NCBI GenBank assembly: GCA_040381075.1 | Contig: JBEIHX010000013.1 | Coordinates: 21,008 to 85,007 of the forward strand | Direction of reading: 5' to 3' | Origin: JBEIHX01 sp040381075 | Lineage (GTDB): Bacteria; Pseudomonadota; Alphaproteobacteria; Caulobacterales; Aquidulcibacteraceae | DNA length: 64,000 nt | Shown: positions 1 through 9,145 of the stretch, one piece after another | Layout of the letters: each line of letters opens with the position of its first letter | Position numbering within the stretch: the stretch's first letter is position 1 | Notes under the pieces: model-generated | Told to the model about the DNA's origin: nothing | Databases searched by the model: none | The model's input: only the letters and a program-made list of their open reading frames with translations | Program-made: the position numbers and the translations under genes

Positions 1-1
1 A

Positions 2-1681
2 GGGGAAGCCCGCCGCGTCACCGCCGTAGCCACCGGCGCCAGCGATCCGAAGTGGCTCCCGGACAGCCAGCGCCTCGTCTTCGCCAGCGATGTGTGGAGC
101 GATCTCGACGGTTGGGACGCCCAGGCGCGCCGCCAGAAGGAGCGCGCCGAGTCAAAAATGACTGCGCGTGTCTGGGACAAGGCGCCCATCTCATTCTGGG
201 ACCGCTGGATCGATGACCGGCAAACCCATCTCTTTGTGATTGCGATCGCTGGCGGGACGCCGCAGGCGATCACACCCGGCTCGGGCCAGTCTGTGGCGAG
301 CCAGACCCTTGGAGGACTGCCCTTTGACGTCGCCCCGGACGGCTCGCAGGTCGCTTTCGCGGCCGACAGCGACACCACGGGCGTGAAGGGCAACCTCGAT
401 ATCTATGTCGTCCCGCTGGCTGGCGGGCAGGCGGTGAACCTGACGCCCGACAATCCTGCGGACGATATGGATCCACTGTATTCGCCGGACGGACGCTACC
501 TCGCCTGGGGCCGCCAGCGCATCTATGGCTTCTATGCCGACAAGGTGCGCCCAATGCTGCGCGAGCGGGCGACCGGCGCGGTGCGCGAACTCGCCGCCGA
601 CTGGGATCGCAGCGCCGAGGGCCTGGTGTGGAGCCCTGACAGCCGCGCCCTGTACGGCGCGATCGACGACGCCGGCACGCGCCGGGTCTACCGCTTCGAT
701 CTGACCGGCGCAGCCCCGGTCGCACTCACCAGGGCGAATGACTTCACGGACATCGACATCGCAGGCGCGGGCCGGTCGCAGGTCCTGGTCGCGATGCGTC
801 AAAGCTTTTCCGAGCCGGCGACCCTGGTGCGGATCGATCCGCGCAGCGGCGCGCCGGTCAAATTGTCAGACTTCAATGACGCCCTGCTCGCCAGCTTCGA
901 TTTCGGTGGGGTTGAGAGCGTCTCCTACGAGGGCGCGAACGGCAGGGACATCCAGATGTGGGTCGTCAAGCCGCCCGGCTTCGATCCGTCGAAGCAGTAT
1001 CCCGTCTTCCTGATCCTGCATGGCGGGCCCCACAACGGCATTACCGACGCCTGGACCTACCGCTGGAACGCCCATGTCTTCGCCGGCTGGGGCTATGTCG
1101 TCGCCTGGCACAATTTCCACGGGTCCTCCGGGTTCGGACAGGACTTCGCCGACTCGATCAATCCCAACCGCGCTGATCTGCCCTATGAGGACACCATCAA
1201 AGCTGCGGAGTGGTTCAAGGCCCAGCCCTGGGTCGATGGCGAGCGTATGGTGGCCGGCGGCGGCAGCTATGGCGGCTATCTCGCCACTACCCTGCTCGGA
1301 CGCGACCATCCGTTCAAGGCGTTGATCGCACACGCCGCCGTCTACAACAGCTACACCCAGGTCGGCGCAGATTACGGCGCCGGCAGGGAGCGGTTCTTCG
1401 AGTACTGGGAGAACCCGCAGGCGTTTCAGGCCTATTCGCCGCACATGGCGGCGGGCCGTTTCAATACGCCGACGCTCGTCATCCACGGCCAGCTGGACTA
1501 CCGCGTGCCGGTCAATCACGGCATCGAACTGTTCAACACCCTGCAAAGGCGCGGCGTGCCGTCCAGGCTCGTCTACTATCCCAACGAGAACCATTGGGTG
1601 CTGAAGCCGCAGAATTCCGTGTTCTGGTATTCGCAGGTGCGCGAGTGGGTGGAGCACTATGCGCCGCCCGGCGGTCGCTGA
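2..1681 (+). CDS. S9 family (prolyl oligopeptidase type) peptidase, 5' end outside window
   Basis: The frame is open from base 2 without a start codon, so the N-terminus lies outside the window; 559 residues are visible. The first ~290 residues carry TolB/WD-like beta-propeller repeats (for example SPDGRYLAWG). From about residue 300 there is an alpha/beta-hydrolase domain with the S9 triad: Ser in GGSYGGY (visible residue 422, codon 1265-1267), Asp in GQLDYRVP (499) and His in NENHWVL (531). The spacing is normal for dipeptidyl- or acylaminoacyl-peptidases. Known members cleave short peptides after proline or remove N-acyl amino acids. The signal peptide, if any, is not visible, so periplasmic versus cytoplasmic location is open. 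Confidence 0.93.
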   Translation, partial: GEARRVTAVATGASDPKWLPDSQRLVFASDVWSDLDGWDAQARRQKERAESKMTARVWDKAPISFWDRWIDDRQTHLFVIAIAGGTPQAITPGSGQSVASQTLGGLPFDVAPDGSQVAFAADSDTTGVKGNLDIYVVPLAGGQAVNLTPDNPADDMDPLYSPDGRYLAWGRQRIYGFYADKVRPMLRERATGAVRELAADWDRSAEGLVWSPDSRALYGAIDDAGTRRVYRFDLTGAAPVALTRANDFTDIDIAGAGRSQVLVAMRQSFSEPATLVRIDPRSGAPVKLSDFNDALLASFDFGGVESVSYEGANGRDIQMWVVKPPGFDPSKQYPVFLILHGGPHNGITDAWTYRWNAHVFAGWGYVVAWHNFHGSSGFGQDFADSINPNRADLPYEDTIKAAEWFKAQPWVDGERMVAGGGSYGGYLATTLLGRDHPFKALIAHAAVYNSYTQVGADYGAGRERFFEYWENPQAFQAYSPHMAAGRFNTPTLVIHGQLDYRVPVNHGIELFNTLQRRGVPSRLVYYPNENHWVLKPQNSVFWYSQVREWVEHYAPPGGR

Positions 1682-2024
1682 GGCGGCCCCCGCCCGCCTG
1701 TTCCGATCCGGCACGCCTGGCCCGGGCCCGCGACTTGCATCGCCGGGCCCATGCAGATCGCGCGTCCCTCCGCCCGCCGCTTCGCCGCCGTCGTCCGGCC
1801 GGTCACAGCCGCCGCGATGGTGGTGGAGCGCACGCATGGGCGCCCGCACGCCGATCAGGGCAGGCACACGGGCGCACGCCCCGCTGACGTCGTCATCGGC
1901 GCGTCGTTGGGTTTCCTGGTCGCTGTCCTTGGCGATGACGAAACGCAGGCCGGCGCCGCAGAACGGGCCGTGCGCCGCAATCGCGCCTATGGCCCGCCGT
2001 CATCCCTGCCGGCCGGCCGCCTTG
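1682..2024. other. Gap without gene; GC-rich hairpin at 1724-1750
   Basis: This 343-base gap separates the peptidase from a convergent small regulator. I see no credible gene in it. Bases 1724-1733 (GGGCCCGCGA) pair with 1740-1750 with one bulged C, giving a ~10-bp stem just after the peptidase stop. There is no T-run after it, so it is at best a weak or Rho-assisted terminator. Confidence 0.3.
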
Positions 2025-2435
2025 TCAATCGGGCCGCCTGATCTTGTCCGACGATCCCGGTCCGGCGTCCGGCGCCAGTGCGCCCGCCAGCCTCTCCAGC
2101 CTGGCCTCCGCCTGCGCCAGCCTGGCCTCCGCCTGCGCCAGCCTGGTCTCCGCCGCGGCCAGACGCTCCTCAAGCGCCGCGAGCCGGGCGGGTCCGGCGC
2201 CGATCGGGTCCGGCGCGCGCGTGCTCACGCCGCACCGCTGCGCCGCCTCCTCGGGCGATACGCCAAGCACCCATGCGAACGCCCTGACTTCCTCGGGGCG
2301 CACCTCGCGCTGGTCCTTGAAAATCAGACTGAGGCTCTCTGCATCAAGGCCGGCGGCCGCCGCCAGCGCGGACGGCGGCAGGTTCAGCGCAGCCAGGCGC
2401 GCCTCAAACCATGATCGGTCGAAAAACAAAGCCAT
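2025..2435 (-). CDS. Small XRE-like regulator with C-terminal coiled coil
   Basis: The product is 136 aa. Residues ~5-65 look like a helix-turn-helix domain of the lambda-repressor/XRE kind (LNLPPSALAAAAGLDAESL, then a second helix pair ending LGVSPEEAAQRCGV). Residues ~85-120 are heptads built on LAQAEAR, encoded by a 21-bp direct repeat at 2101-2150, and should form a coiled coil, probably for dimerisation. No strong Shine-Dalgarno sequence precedes the ATG. It faces the peptidase gene tail to tail. Its DNA target is unknown. The regulator call rests on fold-like pattern only. Confidence 0.65.
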   Translation of the reverse strand: MALFFDRSWFEARLAALNLPPSALAAAAGLDAESLSLIFKDQREVRPEEVRAFAWVLGVSPEEAAQRCGVSTRAPDPIGAGPARLAALEERLAAAETRLAQAEARLAQAEARLERLAGALAPDAGPGSSDKIRRPD

Positions 2436-2531
2436 GGTGCGTTGCGTTCGCCCGCTCGGGCCGCTGCTGGACGTCCTGATCGCCTTCGCCGTGTTTTTCC
2501 TGTTCGCACCAGGCTGAACGCCGCCTGCGGC

Positions 2532-2966
2532 TCAGCGCCCCTGCTCGCTGACCGCAAGATCGCGGCGCGCCGAGACGATGGTCACGATCACGCCCGCCAG
2601 GACGTCGAGCAGCGTCATCACCATGATGAGGAAAAACACCGACGTTGCGAAGCCGGGGATCAACAGGAACTGGATCAGGCAGATGATGAAAAGGATCAGC
2701 GACAGGCCATGATTGATGATCGCTTCCGCCCCGGTGTGGGTGGACTTCAACAGTTCGACGAACAGCAGGACCATTGAAAACAGGATCAGGAGATCGCCGC
2801 CCGAGACCGCCCACTGACCGCCGGTCACCATCGGCACGGTGAACAGCGCCGCAGCCAGGTTGTCCTTCACCTTGAGCGCCGCTTCCGGGCTGTGCGCGAA
2901 CAGGCCGATGAAATTGTAAATGATCACCGGCAGCGACAGCAGCGGAAACAGATTGAGAAATCCCAT
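2532..2966 (-). CDS. Small inner-membrane protein, four predicted TM helices
   Basis: The start at 2966 is chosen because GGGGAGGTCGGAC directly precedes this ATG. A longer in-frame start at 3086 would overlap the upstream glycosyltransferase and adds a charged stretch with no clear role. The 144-aa product is almost all hydrophobic, with about four membrane segments (MGFLNLFPLLSLPVIIYNF; LLILFSMVLLFVELL; LILFIICLIQFLL; SVFFLIMVMTLLDVLAGVI). It lies downstream of, and co-oriented with, a DPM1-like glycosyltransferase. A GtrA-like flippase role was considered, but the sequence does not show that family clearly. Function unknown. Confidence 0.75.
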   Translation of the reverse strand: MGFLNLFPLLSLPVIIYNFIGLFAHSPEAALKVKDNLAAALFTVPMVTGGQWAVSGGDLLILFSMVLLFVELLKSTHTGAEAIINHGLSLILFIICLIQFLLIPGFATSVFFLIMVMTLLDVLAGVIVTIVSARRDLAVSEQGR

Positions 2967-3075
2967 GTCCGACCTCCCCGCGCGGCTTTTCGCCTCGCCA
3001 TCCCGGCTTCTGCGGTAACCTGCACCCCGCGCCAGCGCAAGCGCTTCGCGCTCCTCCGGGCTGATCTGCGGCTTT

Positions 3076-3807
3076 CTAGAACTCATCCACGCCTCCCGGA
3101 TTGCGCCGTCGACGGCTCAGCCACATCACGCCGTTCAAGTCGGTCAGCGCAGCGATCAGGCGGCCCAGATTGGTGTATTTTGACAGGCCGTGGACCCGTG
3201 CGCGATGGTTGACGTCGCAGCTCTCGACCTGAAAGCCCTCCGCCAGCATCAGGGCCGGCATGTAGCGGTGCATGTGATCGAAATAGGGAAGCTCGAGAAA
3301 GGCCGTGCGCAGGAAGGCCTTCGCGCCGCAGCCGGAATCCTGGGTCTCGTCGCGCAGGATGCGCTTGCGCACCGCATTGGCGAGCCGGCTCGCCAGCTTC
3401 TTCGCGTCGCTATCCTGGCGGTTCAGCCGCCGACCCTGAACGAGCGCCAGGCCATGTGGCGCATCGGGGCGGGTCAGTTGCGCAATGAGCCGCGGCAGGT
3501 CAGCCGGATCGTTCTGACCATCGCCGTCCAGCGTCGCGACCACCGGCGCGCGCGCCGCGCGCACGCCACTGCGGATGGCGCGGCTCTGTCCTGCATTGTG
3601 ACGATGGGCCACCACCCGCAGGCGCGGCAGTTCTGCCTTCAGGGAGATCAGGCGGGCGCGGGTGTCGTCCCGGCTGGCGTCATCGACGAACACGATTTCA
3701 TAGGCCCGTCCGTCCAGCGCCGCAGCGATCTCGCGCGCAAGATTTTCCGCATTGCCGGCTTCGTCACGCACCGGCACCACAACCGAGATCTCCACCGCCT
3801 CCCGCAC
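3076..3807 (-). CDS. Glycosyltransferase family 2, DPM1/GtrB-like polyprenyl-phosphate sugar transferase
   Basis: The GTG at 3807 is preferred because CAGGAGAACAGG stands in front of it; an upstream frame to 3864 lacks such a site. The 243-aa protein begins with the GT-A core SVVVPVRDEAGNAENL, followed by VFVDDASRDDT, then TLDGDGQNDPADL (DXD-like metal and nucleotide site) and a conserved QDSGCGAKAFLR region. This is the pattern of soluble dolichol- or undecaprenyl-phosphate mannosyl/glucosyltransferases. They move a sugar from a nucleotide donor to the lipid carrier, supplying GT-C enzymes such as the one encoded at 4044-5789. No C-terminal TM segments are present, so partners would supply membrane anchoring. 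Confidence 0.88.
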   Translation of the reverse strand: MREAVEISVVVPVRDEAGNAENLAREIAAALDGRAYEIVFVDDASRDDTRARLISLKAELPRLRVVAHRHNAGQSRAIRSGVRAARAPVVATLDGDGQNDPADLPRLIAQLTRPDAPHGLALVQGRRLNRQDSDAKKLASRLANAVRKRILRDETQDSGCGAKAFLRTAFLELPYFDHMHRYMPALMLAEGFQVESCDVNHRARVHGLSKYTNLGRLIAALTDLNGVMWLSRRRRNPGGVDEF

Positions 3808-3856
3808 CCTGTTCTCCTGCCCCCAGCCGTCAGATCCTGCACGCCCGGACACCCCC

Positions 3857-3930
3857 ACGACCAATCCCCGGGCGACCGATCATAGGGCGACCAACCCCGG
3901 GCGACCAACCCCGGGCGACCAATATCGGGC
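3857..3930. repeat. Tandem array, 14-15 bp unit, ~5 copies
   Basis: The unit is gcgaccaaccccgg. Copies begin at 3857 (divergent), 3872, 3887, 3901 and 3915. The array fills the space between the divergently oriented glycosyltransferase genes, so any promoter for either gene must lie in or beside it. Confidence 0.85.
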
Positions 3931-4043
3931 GTCACAGGATGGCGCCTGCGCAACGCTTAGCGCACCCTCTCGCCCGATGCGACATGAGAGCGCTGCAATC
4001 CCGCCGCAGACAAGACCGGTCAGGCTCCGCTAAACACCACCGC

Positions 4044-5789
4044 ATGCAGCCCCCGTCTCCGCACCGTCTCATGCGCGGCCTGCGCGCCTATGCGGCGCTG
4101 GCCTTCCTTACGATCGCGGCGGCCCTGCCGGGCCTGTTCGCCATGCCGGCTCTGGACCGCGACGAGAGCCGGTTCGCCCAGGCCACGGCGCAGATGCTCG
4201 AAACCGGCGATTTCGTGCGGATCCGTTTCCAGGACGAGGCGCGCCACAAGAAGCCGGTGGGCATACATTGGCTGCAGGCCGCCAGCGTCAGCCTCGTCTC
4301 CAGCCCCGAAGCGCGCGCGATCTGGGCCTATCGCGCGCCCTCCCTGCTCGGGGCGCTGATCTGCGTTCTGGCGACCTTCTGGGCCGGTCGACGGCTCGTT
4401 GGCGAGACGGCAGCGTTTGTCGGCGCCGGCGTGCTCGCGCTCACTGTGCTGCTTGCGACCGAGGCGATGATCGCCAAGACCGACGCCATGCTCGCGGGCG
4501 CCACTGCGCTGGCGATGGCCGGCCTCGCCAATCTGCACGCGGGCGCCGCCCCCCGGCGCTCAGCCCTGCTGGTGTGGTTCGGTCTGGGCCTCGGCGTCCT
4601 CATCAAGGGGCCGATCACGCCGCTGGTCGTCGGGCTCTGCGCGCTTGCGCTGACGGCGTGGGAGCGACGCGCGCGCTGGCTCGCACCGCTTGCGTGGTGG
4701 CCCGGGCCGGTTCTGGCGGCGCTCATCGTCCTGCCCTGGATCATCGCCGTCCAGATCGCAACCGATGGCGAGTTCCTGCGCCAGGCGCTCGGCCAGGACC
4801 TCGCGCCCAAGCTGGCCGGCGGACATGAGGGTCACGGCGCTCCGCCCGGGGTGCACGCCCTGCTGATGCTGCTGCTGTTCTGGCCGGCCACGCTGCTTGC
4901 GCCAGGCGCGGTGGGGCGCATCGTCCACGCCGTGCGGGCCCCGGCCCGCGCCCCTGAGACCGCGGGACTGCGCGTCCTGATCTGCTGGTTCGCGCCGATT
5001 TGGCTTGTGTTTGAGGCGCTCCCGACAAAACTCGCGCACTACCCGCTGCCGGCTTACCCCGCCCTTGCGCTCCTCGCCGGCGCCGGCCTTGTTGCGGCCG
5101 GACCAGCCCTGCGCTGGCTGGGCGCCGGACTGATGGCGCTGACAACCGTGGCGCTCGCAGGCGTCACGCTCGCGCCGCCCGGCCTGATGGCGGCGGTCAA
5201 TGAGGCGCTTGTCCAGGCCGACGCCGGCGTCACAGCTGCGGCTCTGCCGGAAGATGTCATCCTGATCGGCTGGGGCGGCGCATTGGCGGTCGGCCTTGGC
5301 GCCTTTCTGGCCATCGCCGCGCAGCGGCGCCGCGCCGCCCTCGGGGTTCTGGGCGGTCTTGCGCTTGCCGGGATCGCCTGGAATGCTGCGGTCAAGGGCG
5401 TCATGATCCCGGCCGTCCCGGAGCTTCAGGCGAGCCGCCAGCTCGCCCGATCCCTCACCGCGCTTGGCCTCAATCCTGTCTCCGCGCCCGATGCGCCGCC
5501 GGTGGTCGTTTACGGTTTCTCCGAGCCGAGCCTTGTGTTCGCGCTTGGCGGTCAGGTCATTCTCGCAGACCAGGACGCCGGCGCCGCCGCGGCCATTCCG
5601 CCCGGGCCCTCAACGCGGCTGTTCAACGTGCGCGACGCCGGCGCCCGCGCCGATCTCGCCGCGTTCCTTGAACGGGCTGATCGGGCGGCCTGTCCTGTCG
5701 CCGCCGCGCCGCAGATCGCCGGTCTCAATTACTCAAATGGCGCGTTTGCCGAGTTCCAGATCCTGGCTGTCGGCCGGTGTGGCGCCTAG
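4044..5789 (+). CDS. ArnT/PMT-family (GT39) membrane glycosyltransferase
   Basis: The product is ~581 aa from the ATG at 4044; ATG 4071 is an alternative and an upstream extension to 3939 looks non-coding. After a first TM helix it has the family signature DRDESRFAQATAQMLETGD, where the acidic residues bind metal and lipid-phosphate sugar, then HKKPVGIHWLQAA. About ten TM helices follow and a smaller C-terminal domain starts near residue 480. Members such as ArnT take a sugar from undecaprenyl phosphate and attach it to lipid A or protein on the periplasmic side. The DPM1-like gene next door is a natural donor-maker. Acceptor unknown. The 3' end overlaps the convergent gene by 57 bp. Confidence 0.88.
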   Translation: MQPPSPHRLMRGLRAYAALAFLTIAAALPGLFAMPALDRDESRFAQATAQMLETGDFVRIRFQDEARHKKPVGIHWLQAASVSLVSSPEARAIWAYRAPSLLGALICVLATFWAGRRLVGETAAFVGAGVLALTVLLATEAMIAKTDAMLAGATALAMAGLANLHAGAAPRRSALLVWFGLGLGVLIKGPITPLVVGLCALALTAWERRARWLAPLAWWPGPVLAALIVLPWIIAVQIATDGEFLRQALGQDLAPKLAGGHEGHGAPPGVHALLMLLLFWPATLLAPGAVGRIVHAVRAPARAPETAGLRVLICWFAPIWLVFEALPTKLAHYPLPAYPALALLAGAGLVAAGPALRWLGAGLMALTTVALAGVTLAPPGLMAAVNEALVQADAGVTAAALPEDVILIGWGGALAVGLGAFLAIAAQRRRAALGVLGGLALAGIAWNAAVKGVMIPAVPELQASRQLARSLTALGLNPVSAPDAPPVVVYGFSEPSLVFALGGQVILADQDAGAAAAIPPGPSTRLFNVRDAGARADLAAFLERADRAACPVAAAPQIAGLNYSNGAFAEFQILAVGRCGA

Positions 5790-6797
5790 CGCAGGGCGCG
5801 CAGGGGCGGGCTCTGCGCCGGGGGCTGGACGCGCCGCCACACTCGGGATCGGCTCCGGCATGCGTTGCTGCAGGATGCGGCGGGCCGACATCACCAGGCT
5901 GCGCCCCAGCAGGGCGATCGTAAACAGCGGCGCCATGGCGACCGTCGCGATCTTGCCCGACACGCCGGGTGAAAAGCGCCAGAAGTACCGCGCCAGACCC
6001 TTCGCCTTCTGCCATTCGATCCACACGATGCTCGCCCGCGAGGTGGAGCCGTAATGCTTCGCGCGAGCGAATGGCGTGAACAGAACCTCGCCGCCCATGC
6101 GGCGCGCCCGCCGGCACAGGTCGATGTCTTCAACGTGCAGAAAGTAGGCCTCGTCAAACCCGCCGAGCCGACGGAAGTCGCCGCGGGGGACCAGCACCAG
6201 CGCGCCGCTGATCACCGGCATCGGGACCGTACGGTCTGGCTGGGGCTCTGTCTCGCGGTGCAGGTCGCGCATCATGCCGTGATTGATGACCCGGGACAGA
6301 CCTGAAAAACTCACAAAGGCGGACCACAGCGAAAGCTCGCCGCGTCGCGCGCCGCGCTGCTCGCGTCCGTCCAACGCGTTCTGCAGCAGGCCGCCCACGA
6401 CCGTCGGGCCGACCCGTCCGCGCGTCGCCTGCGCCATCGCCTCGGCGCTGCCCGGCTCGATCACCGCGTCCGGATTGAGCATCAGCACCCAATGGCCCCG
6501 CGCGCGTCGCGCGGCAAGATTGCACGCCGCGCCGAAACCGATATTGCCATGTCCTGTGATCAGGGCGACCTCGGGACGGGTCGCCGCGAACTGCTCCAGA
6601 CGCTGCGTCACCGCCAGCGGGTTGCCATTGTTGACGACGATAAGCTCGTCGATCCAAGGGTCCTTCAGGGCGGCGTCGAGGCATTCCCAGAGCGCATCGC
6701 CGGTGTTGAACGTGACCACGATCGCACTGACCCGGGGTTCTGGAACCAAGTCTATGGTGCGCCTCGTCGGCGCCGGGCCGGCCTCATCAATACGCAT
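5733..6797 (-). CDS. Glycosyltransferase family 2, rhamnosyltransferase-like
   Basis: The 354-aa product starts at an ATG preceded by GGAGTAAACG. The GT-A fold is seen in VSAIVVTFNTGDALWECL, VVNNGN, HGNIGFGAACNLAARRA and LNPDAVIEPG (DXD-like). A C-terminal part has GGFDEAYFLHVEDIDLCRR, typical of WbbL/RfbF-like rhamnosyltransferases, and a short hydrophobic stretch near residue 270. It probably adds a deoxysugar during O-antigen, capsule or holdfast glycan assembly at the cytoplasmic membrane face. It is convergent with and overlaps the GT39 gene. Confidence 0.87.
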   Translation of the reverse strand: MRIDEAGPAPTRRTIDLVPEPRVSAIVVTFNTGDALWECLDAALKDPWIDELIVVNNGNPLAVTQRLEQFAATRPEVALITGHGNIGFGAACNLAARRARGHWVLMLNPDAVIEPGSAEAMAQATRGRVGPTVVGGLLQNALDGREQRGARRGELSLWSAFVSFSGLSRVINHGMMRDLHRETEPQPDRTVPMPVISGALVLVPRGDFRRLGGFDEAYFLHVEDIDLCRRARRMGGEVLFTPFARAKHYGSTSRASIVWIEWQKAKGLARYFWRFSPGVSGKIATVAMAPLFTIALLGRSLVMSARRILQQRMPEPIPSVAARPAPGAEPAPARPALGATPADSQDLELGKRAI

Positions 6798-6961
6798 CGT
6801 TTACTCCATCCCCGACCGGCGGGCCCTGCCTGCGCGGACCCCGGTTGCGCGCCCCGCACCCACGTCATGTCCGCACCGAAGCCACCGCGCCCCGGCGATT
6901 GAAACGGCGAGCCCCCCGGTAGAGACCCCATCGCGGTAAGGCCCCATCACCGCAAGATTCC

Positions 6962-7025
6962 GACTGCGACCCAGCCAGACTGCGACCCAGCCAGACTGCG
7001 ACCCAGCCAGACTGCGACCCAACCG
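6962..7025. repeat. Tandem array, 16 bp unit, 4 copies
   Basis: The unit is gactgcgacccagcca at 6962, 6978, 6994 and a last diverged copy at 7010. It sits in the 6798-7204 gap between the glycosyltransferase start and the thrS 3' end. The rest of this gap shows no gene; a G7 run stands at about 7141. Confidence 0.92.
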
Positions 7026-7204
7026 GACCTCGAGCCGGTCAAGCCGCCGGTCTGATCGGCAGGCGCCTGGAGTCGCGTGCCCCATGCCTCCGTCTGCCGG
7101 GTAACCTACTTCCGGCCGCTCCGCCATCCGTACCAACGCTGGGGGGGTTAATTTCCCGTCGCCGTGACACGATTGCCGCTCAGCCGCCGCTCAGCCGCGG
7201 CGCC

Positions 7205-9145
7205 TCAGGTCAGTCGCCTCAGGTCAGGCGGCGCGCTCTCCGCGCGCAGAGCCGCCGCCGCCTCCTCCAGGCTGAGCGTGCGCTGACCCTCGCCCTCCGC
7301 CCCGAACCGGCGCAGCGCCACCGCACCCTGCTCAGCCTCCTTGCGTCCGACGACCGCGATATAGGGGACTTTGGCGAGCGAGTGTTCCCGGATCTTGTAG
7401 TTGATCTTCTCGTTGCGCAGGTCGAGCTCGACCCGCAAGCCGGCCGCCTTGAGGCGGGCCGCCGCCTCGATGGCGTAAGCCTGCGCGTCCGACGTGATCG
7501 TGGCGACCACGACCTGGGTGGGTGCGAGCCACATCGGGAACGCGCCGGCGTACTGTTCGATGAGCACGCCGATGAAGCGCTCGATCGAGCCCAGGATCGC
7601 ACGGTGCAGCATCACCGGGCGATGACGCTGGCCGTCCTCGCCGATGTACTCCGCATCCAGGCGATCCGGCAGCACGTAATCCAGCTGGATTGTGCCGCAC
7701 GTCCATGTCCGCCCGATCGCATCCTTGATCACGAAGTCGAGCTTTGGCGCGTAGAAGGCGCCATCCCCGGCGGCGATCACGGGCTCCACGCCGGCGGCGC
7801 GCGCCGCGTTGAGCATCTGGGCTTCGGCCCTGTCCCAGAACTCGTCCGAGCCGGCGCGCACGTCGGGGCGCGTCGCAAGCGCGATGTGATCGGCCTCCAG
7901 ACCGAAGTCGGCGTGGATCGAGCGCGCCAGCGTGATGAAAGCCGCCGTCTCGCTCTCGATCTGGTCTTCCCGGCAGAAGATGTGCGCGTCGTCCTGGGTG
8001 AACGCCCTCACGCGCATCAGGCCGTGCAGGGAGCCCGACGGTTCATAGCGGTGACAGGCCCCGAATTCGGCCATCCGCAGCGGAAGATCGCGATAGCTCT
8101 TCAGCCCCGACTTGAAGATCTGCACATGGCCAGGACAGTTCATCGGCTTCAGCGACAGCGTCTCTTCCTCGGCCGTCTCGCACACGAACATGTTCGCCCG
8201 ATACTTCTCCCAGTGCCCCGATTTTTCCCAGAACACCCGCTCAAGCACCTGCGGCGTACGCACTTCAACGTAACCTGCCGCATCAAGCCGGCGCCGGACA
8301 TAGTCTTCGATCGTGCGCCAGAGCGTCAGGCCCTTCTGGTGCCAGAACACCATGCCGCGGCCTTCCTCCTGCATGTGAAACAGGTCCAGCTGACGGCCGA
8401 GCTTGCGGTGGTCGCGGCGTTCTGCCTCCTCCAGCCGGTGGAGATAGTCCGCCAGCTGTTTTTCATCGGCCCAGGCGGTTCCGTAGATGCGCTGGAGCTG
8501 CGCGTTCGCCTGGTCGCCGCGCCAATAGGCGCCTGACAGCTTCATCAGCTTGAAGGCTTTGCCGAGCCTGCCCGTGGACGGCAGATGCGGACCGCGGCAC
8601 AGGTCCTTCCACTGCGCGCCCTGGCGATACACAGTGATCGGCTCGCCCGGCGGAATGATCTCGTCGATGATGGCGGCCTTGAACGTTTCGCCGATCCCGG
8701 TGAAGTGGGCGATCGCCGTGTCGCGCTCCCAGACCTCCCGGGTGATGGCGAGGTCCGCGTCCACGATGTCGCGCATGCGCTGCTCGATGCGGGCGAAGTC
8801 ATCGGTGGAGAAGGGTTCCTCACGCGCAAAATCGTAATAGAACCCATCCTCAATGACCGGTCCGATGGTCACCTGCGTGCCGGGAAACAGCTCCTGGACA
8901 GCCTGCGCCAGAACGTGCGCTGCGTCATGGCGCAGAATTTCGAGGCCATCAGGGCTGTCGCGCAGGATGAGTTCGAAGCGGCCGCCGGCCTGCAGGGGCC
9001 GGGTGAGGTCCCACAGGACGCCGTCGATCCGCGCCGCGACGGTCTTGCGCGCCAGACCCTTTGAAATGCTCTCTGCGATCGCGAGCGGCGTCGCGCCGGC
9101 CTCGTAGCTGCGCACCGCGCCATCGGGAAATGTGATCTGGATCAT
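7205..9145 (-). CDS. thrS: Threonyl-tRNA synthetase
   Basis: A 646-aa class II synthetase of normal length. Domains in order: TGS (MIQITFPDGAVRSYEAGATP), the second additional domain with editing-site HDAAHVLAQAV and HLPSTGRLGKAFKL, the catalytic core with KPMNCPGHVQIFK (zinc Cys and ATP region), motif 2 in RAFTQDDAHIF, motif 3 in HRAILGSIERFIGVL, and the anticodon-binding domain from ~residue 545. It charges tRNA-Thr and edits mis-charged Ser. Its ATG overlaps the yidD stop codon by 4 bp, so the two are translationally coupled. Confidence 0.98.
   Translation of the reverse strand: MIQITFPDGAVRSYEAGATPLAIAESISKGLARKTVAARIDGVLWDLTRPLQAGGRFELILRDSPDGLEILRHDAAHVLAQAVQELFPGTQVTIGPVIEDGFYYDFAREEPFSTDDFARIEQRMRDIVDADLAITREVWERDTAIAHFTGIGETFKAAIIDEIIPPGEPITVYRQGAQWKDLCRGPHLPSTGRLGKAFKLMKLSGAYWRGDQANAQLQRIYGTAWADEKQLADYLHRLEEAERRDHRKLGRQLDLFHMQEEGRGMVFWHQKGLTLWRTIEDYVRRRLDAAGYVEVRTPQVLERVFWEKSGHWEKYRANMFVCETAEEETLSLKPMNCPGHVQIFKSGLKSYRDLPLRMAEFGACHRYEPSGSLHGLMRVRAFTQDDAHIFCREDQIESETAAFITLARSIHADFGLEADHIALATRPDVRAGSDEFWDRAEAQMLNAARAAGVEPVIAAGDGAFYAPKLDFVIKDAIGRTWTCGTIQLDYVLPDRLDAEYIGEDGQRHRPVMLHRAILGSIERFIGVLIEQYAGAFPMWLAPTQVVVATITSDAQAYAIEAAARLKAAGLRVELDLRNEKINYKIREHSLAKVPYIAVVGRKEAEQGAVALRRFGAEGEGQRTLSLEEAAAALRAESAPPDLRRLT

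Noticed and set aside
866..1867. Long minus-strand open frame across the S9 peptidase
   Set aside because: It is antisense to a well-conserved gene and has no recognisable motif; GC-rich codon bias opens the opposite strand.
2514..2537. Hairpin at the end of the small membrane protein gene as terminator
   Set aside because: The stem is interrupted and is followed by an A-run, not a T-run, on the transcribed strand.
7382..8536. Plus-strand open frame of ~380 codons across thrS
   Set aside because: Antisense shadow of thrS with low-complexity composition.
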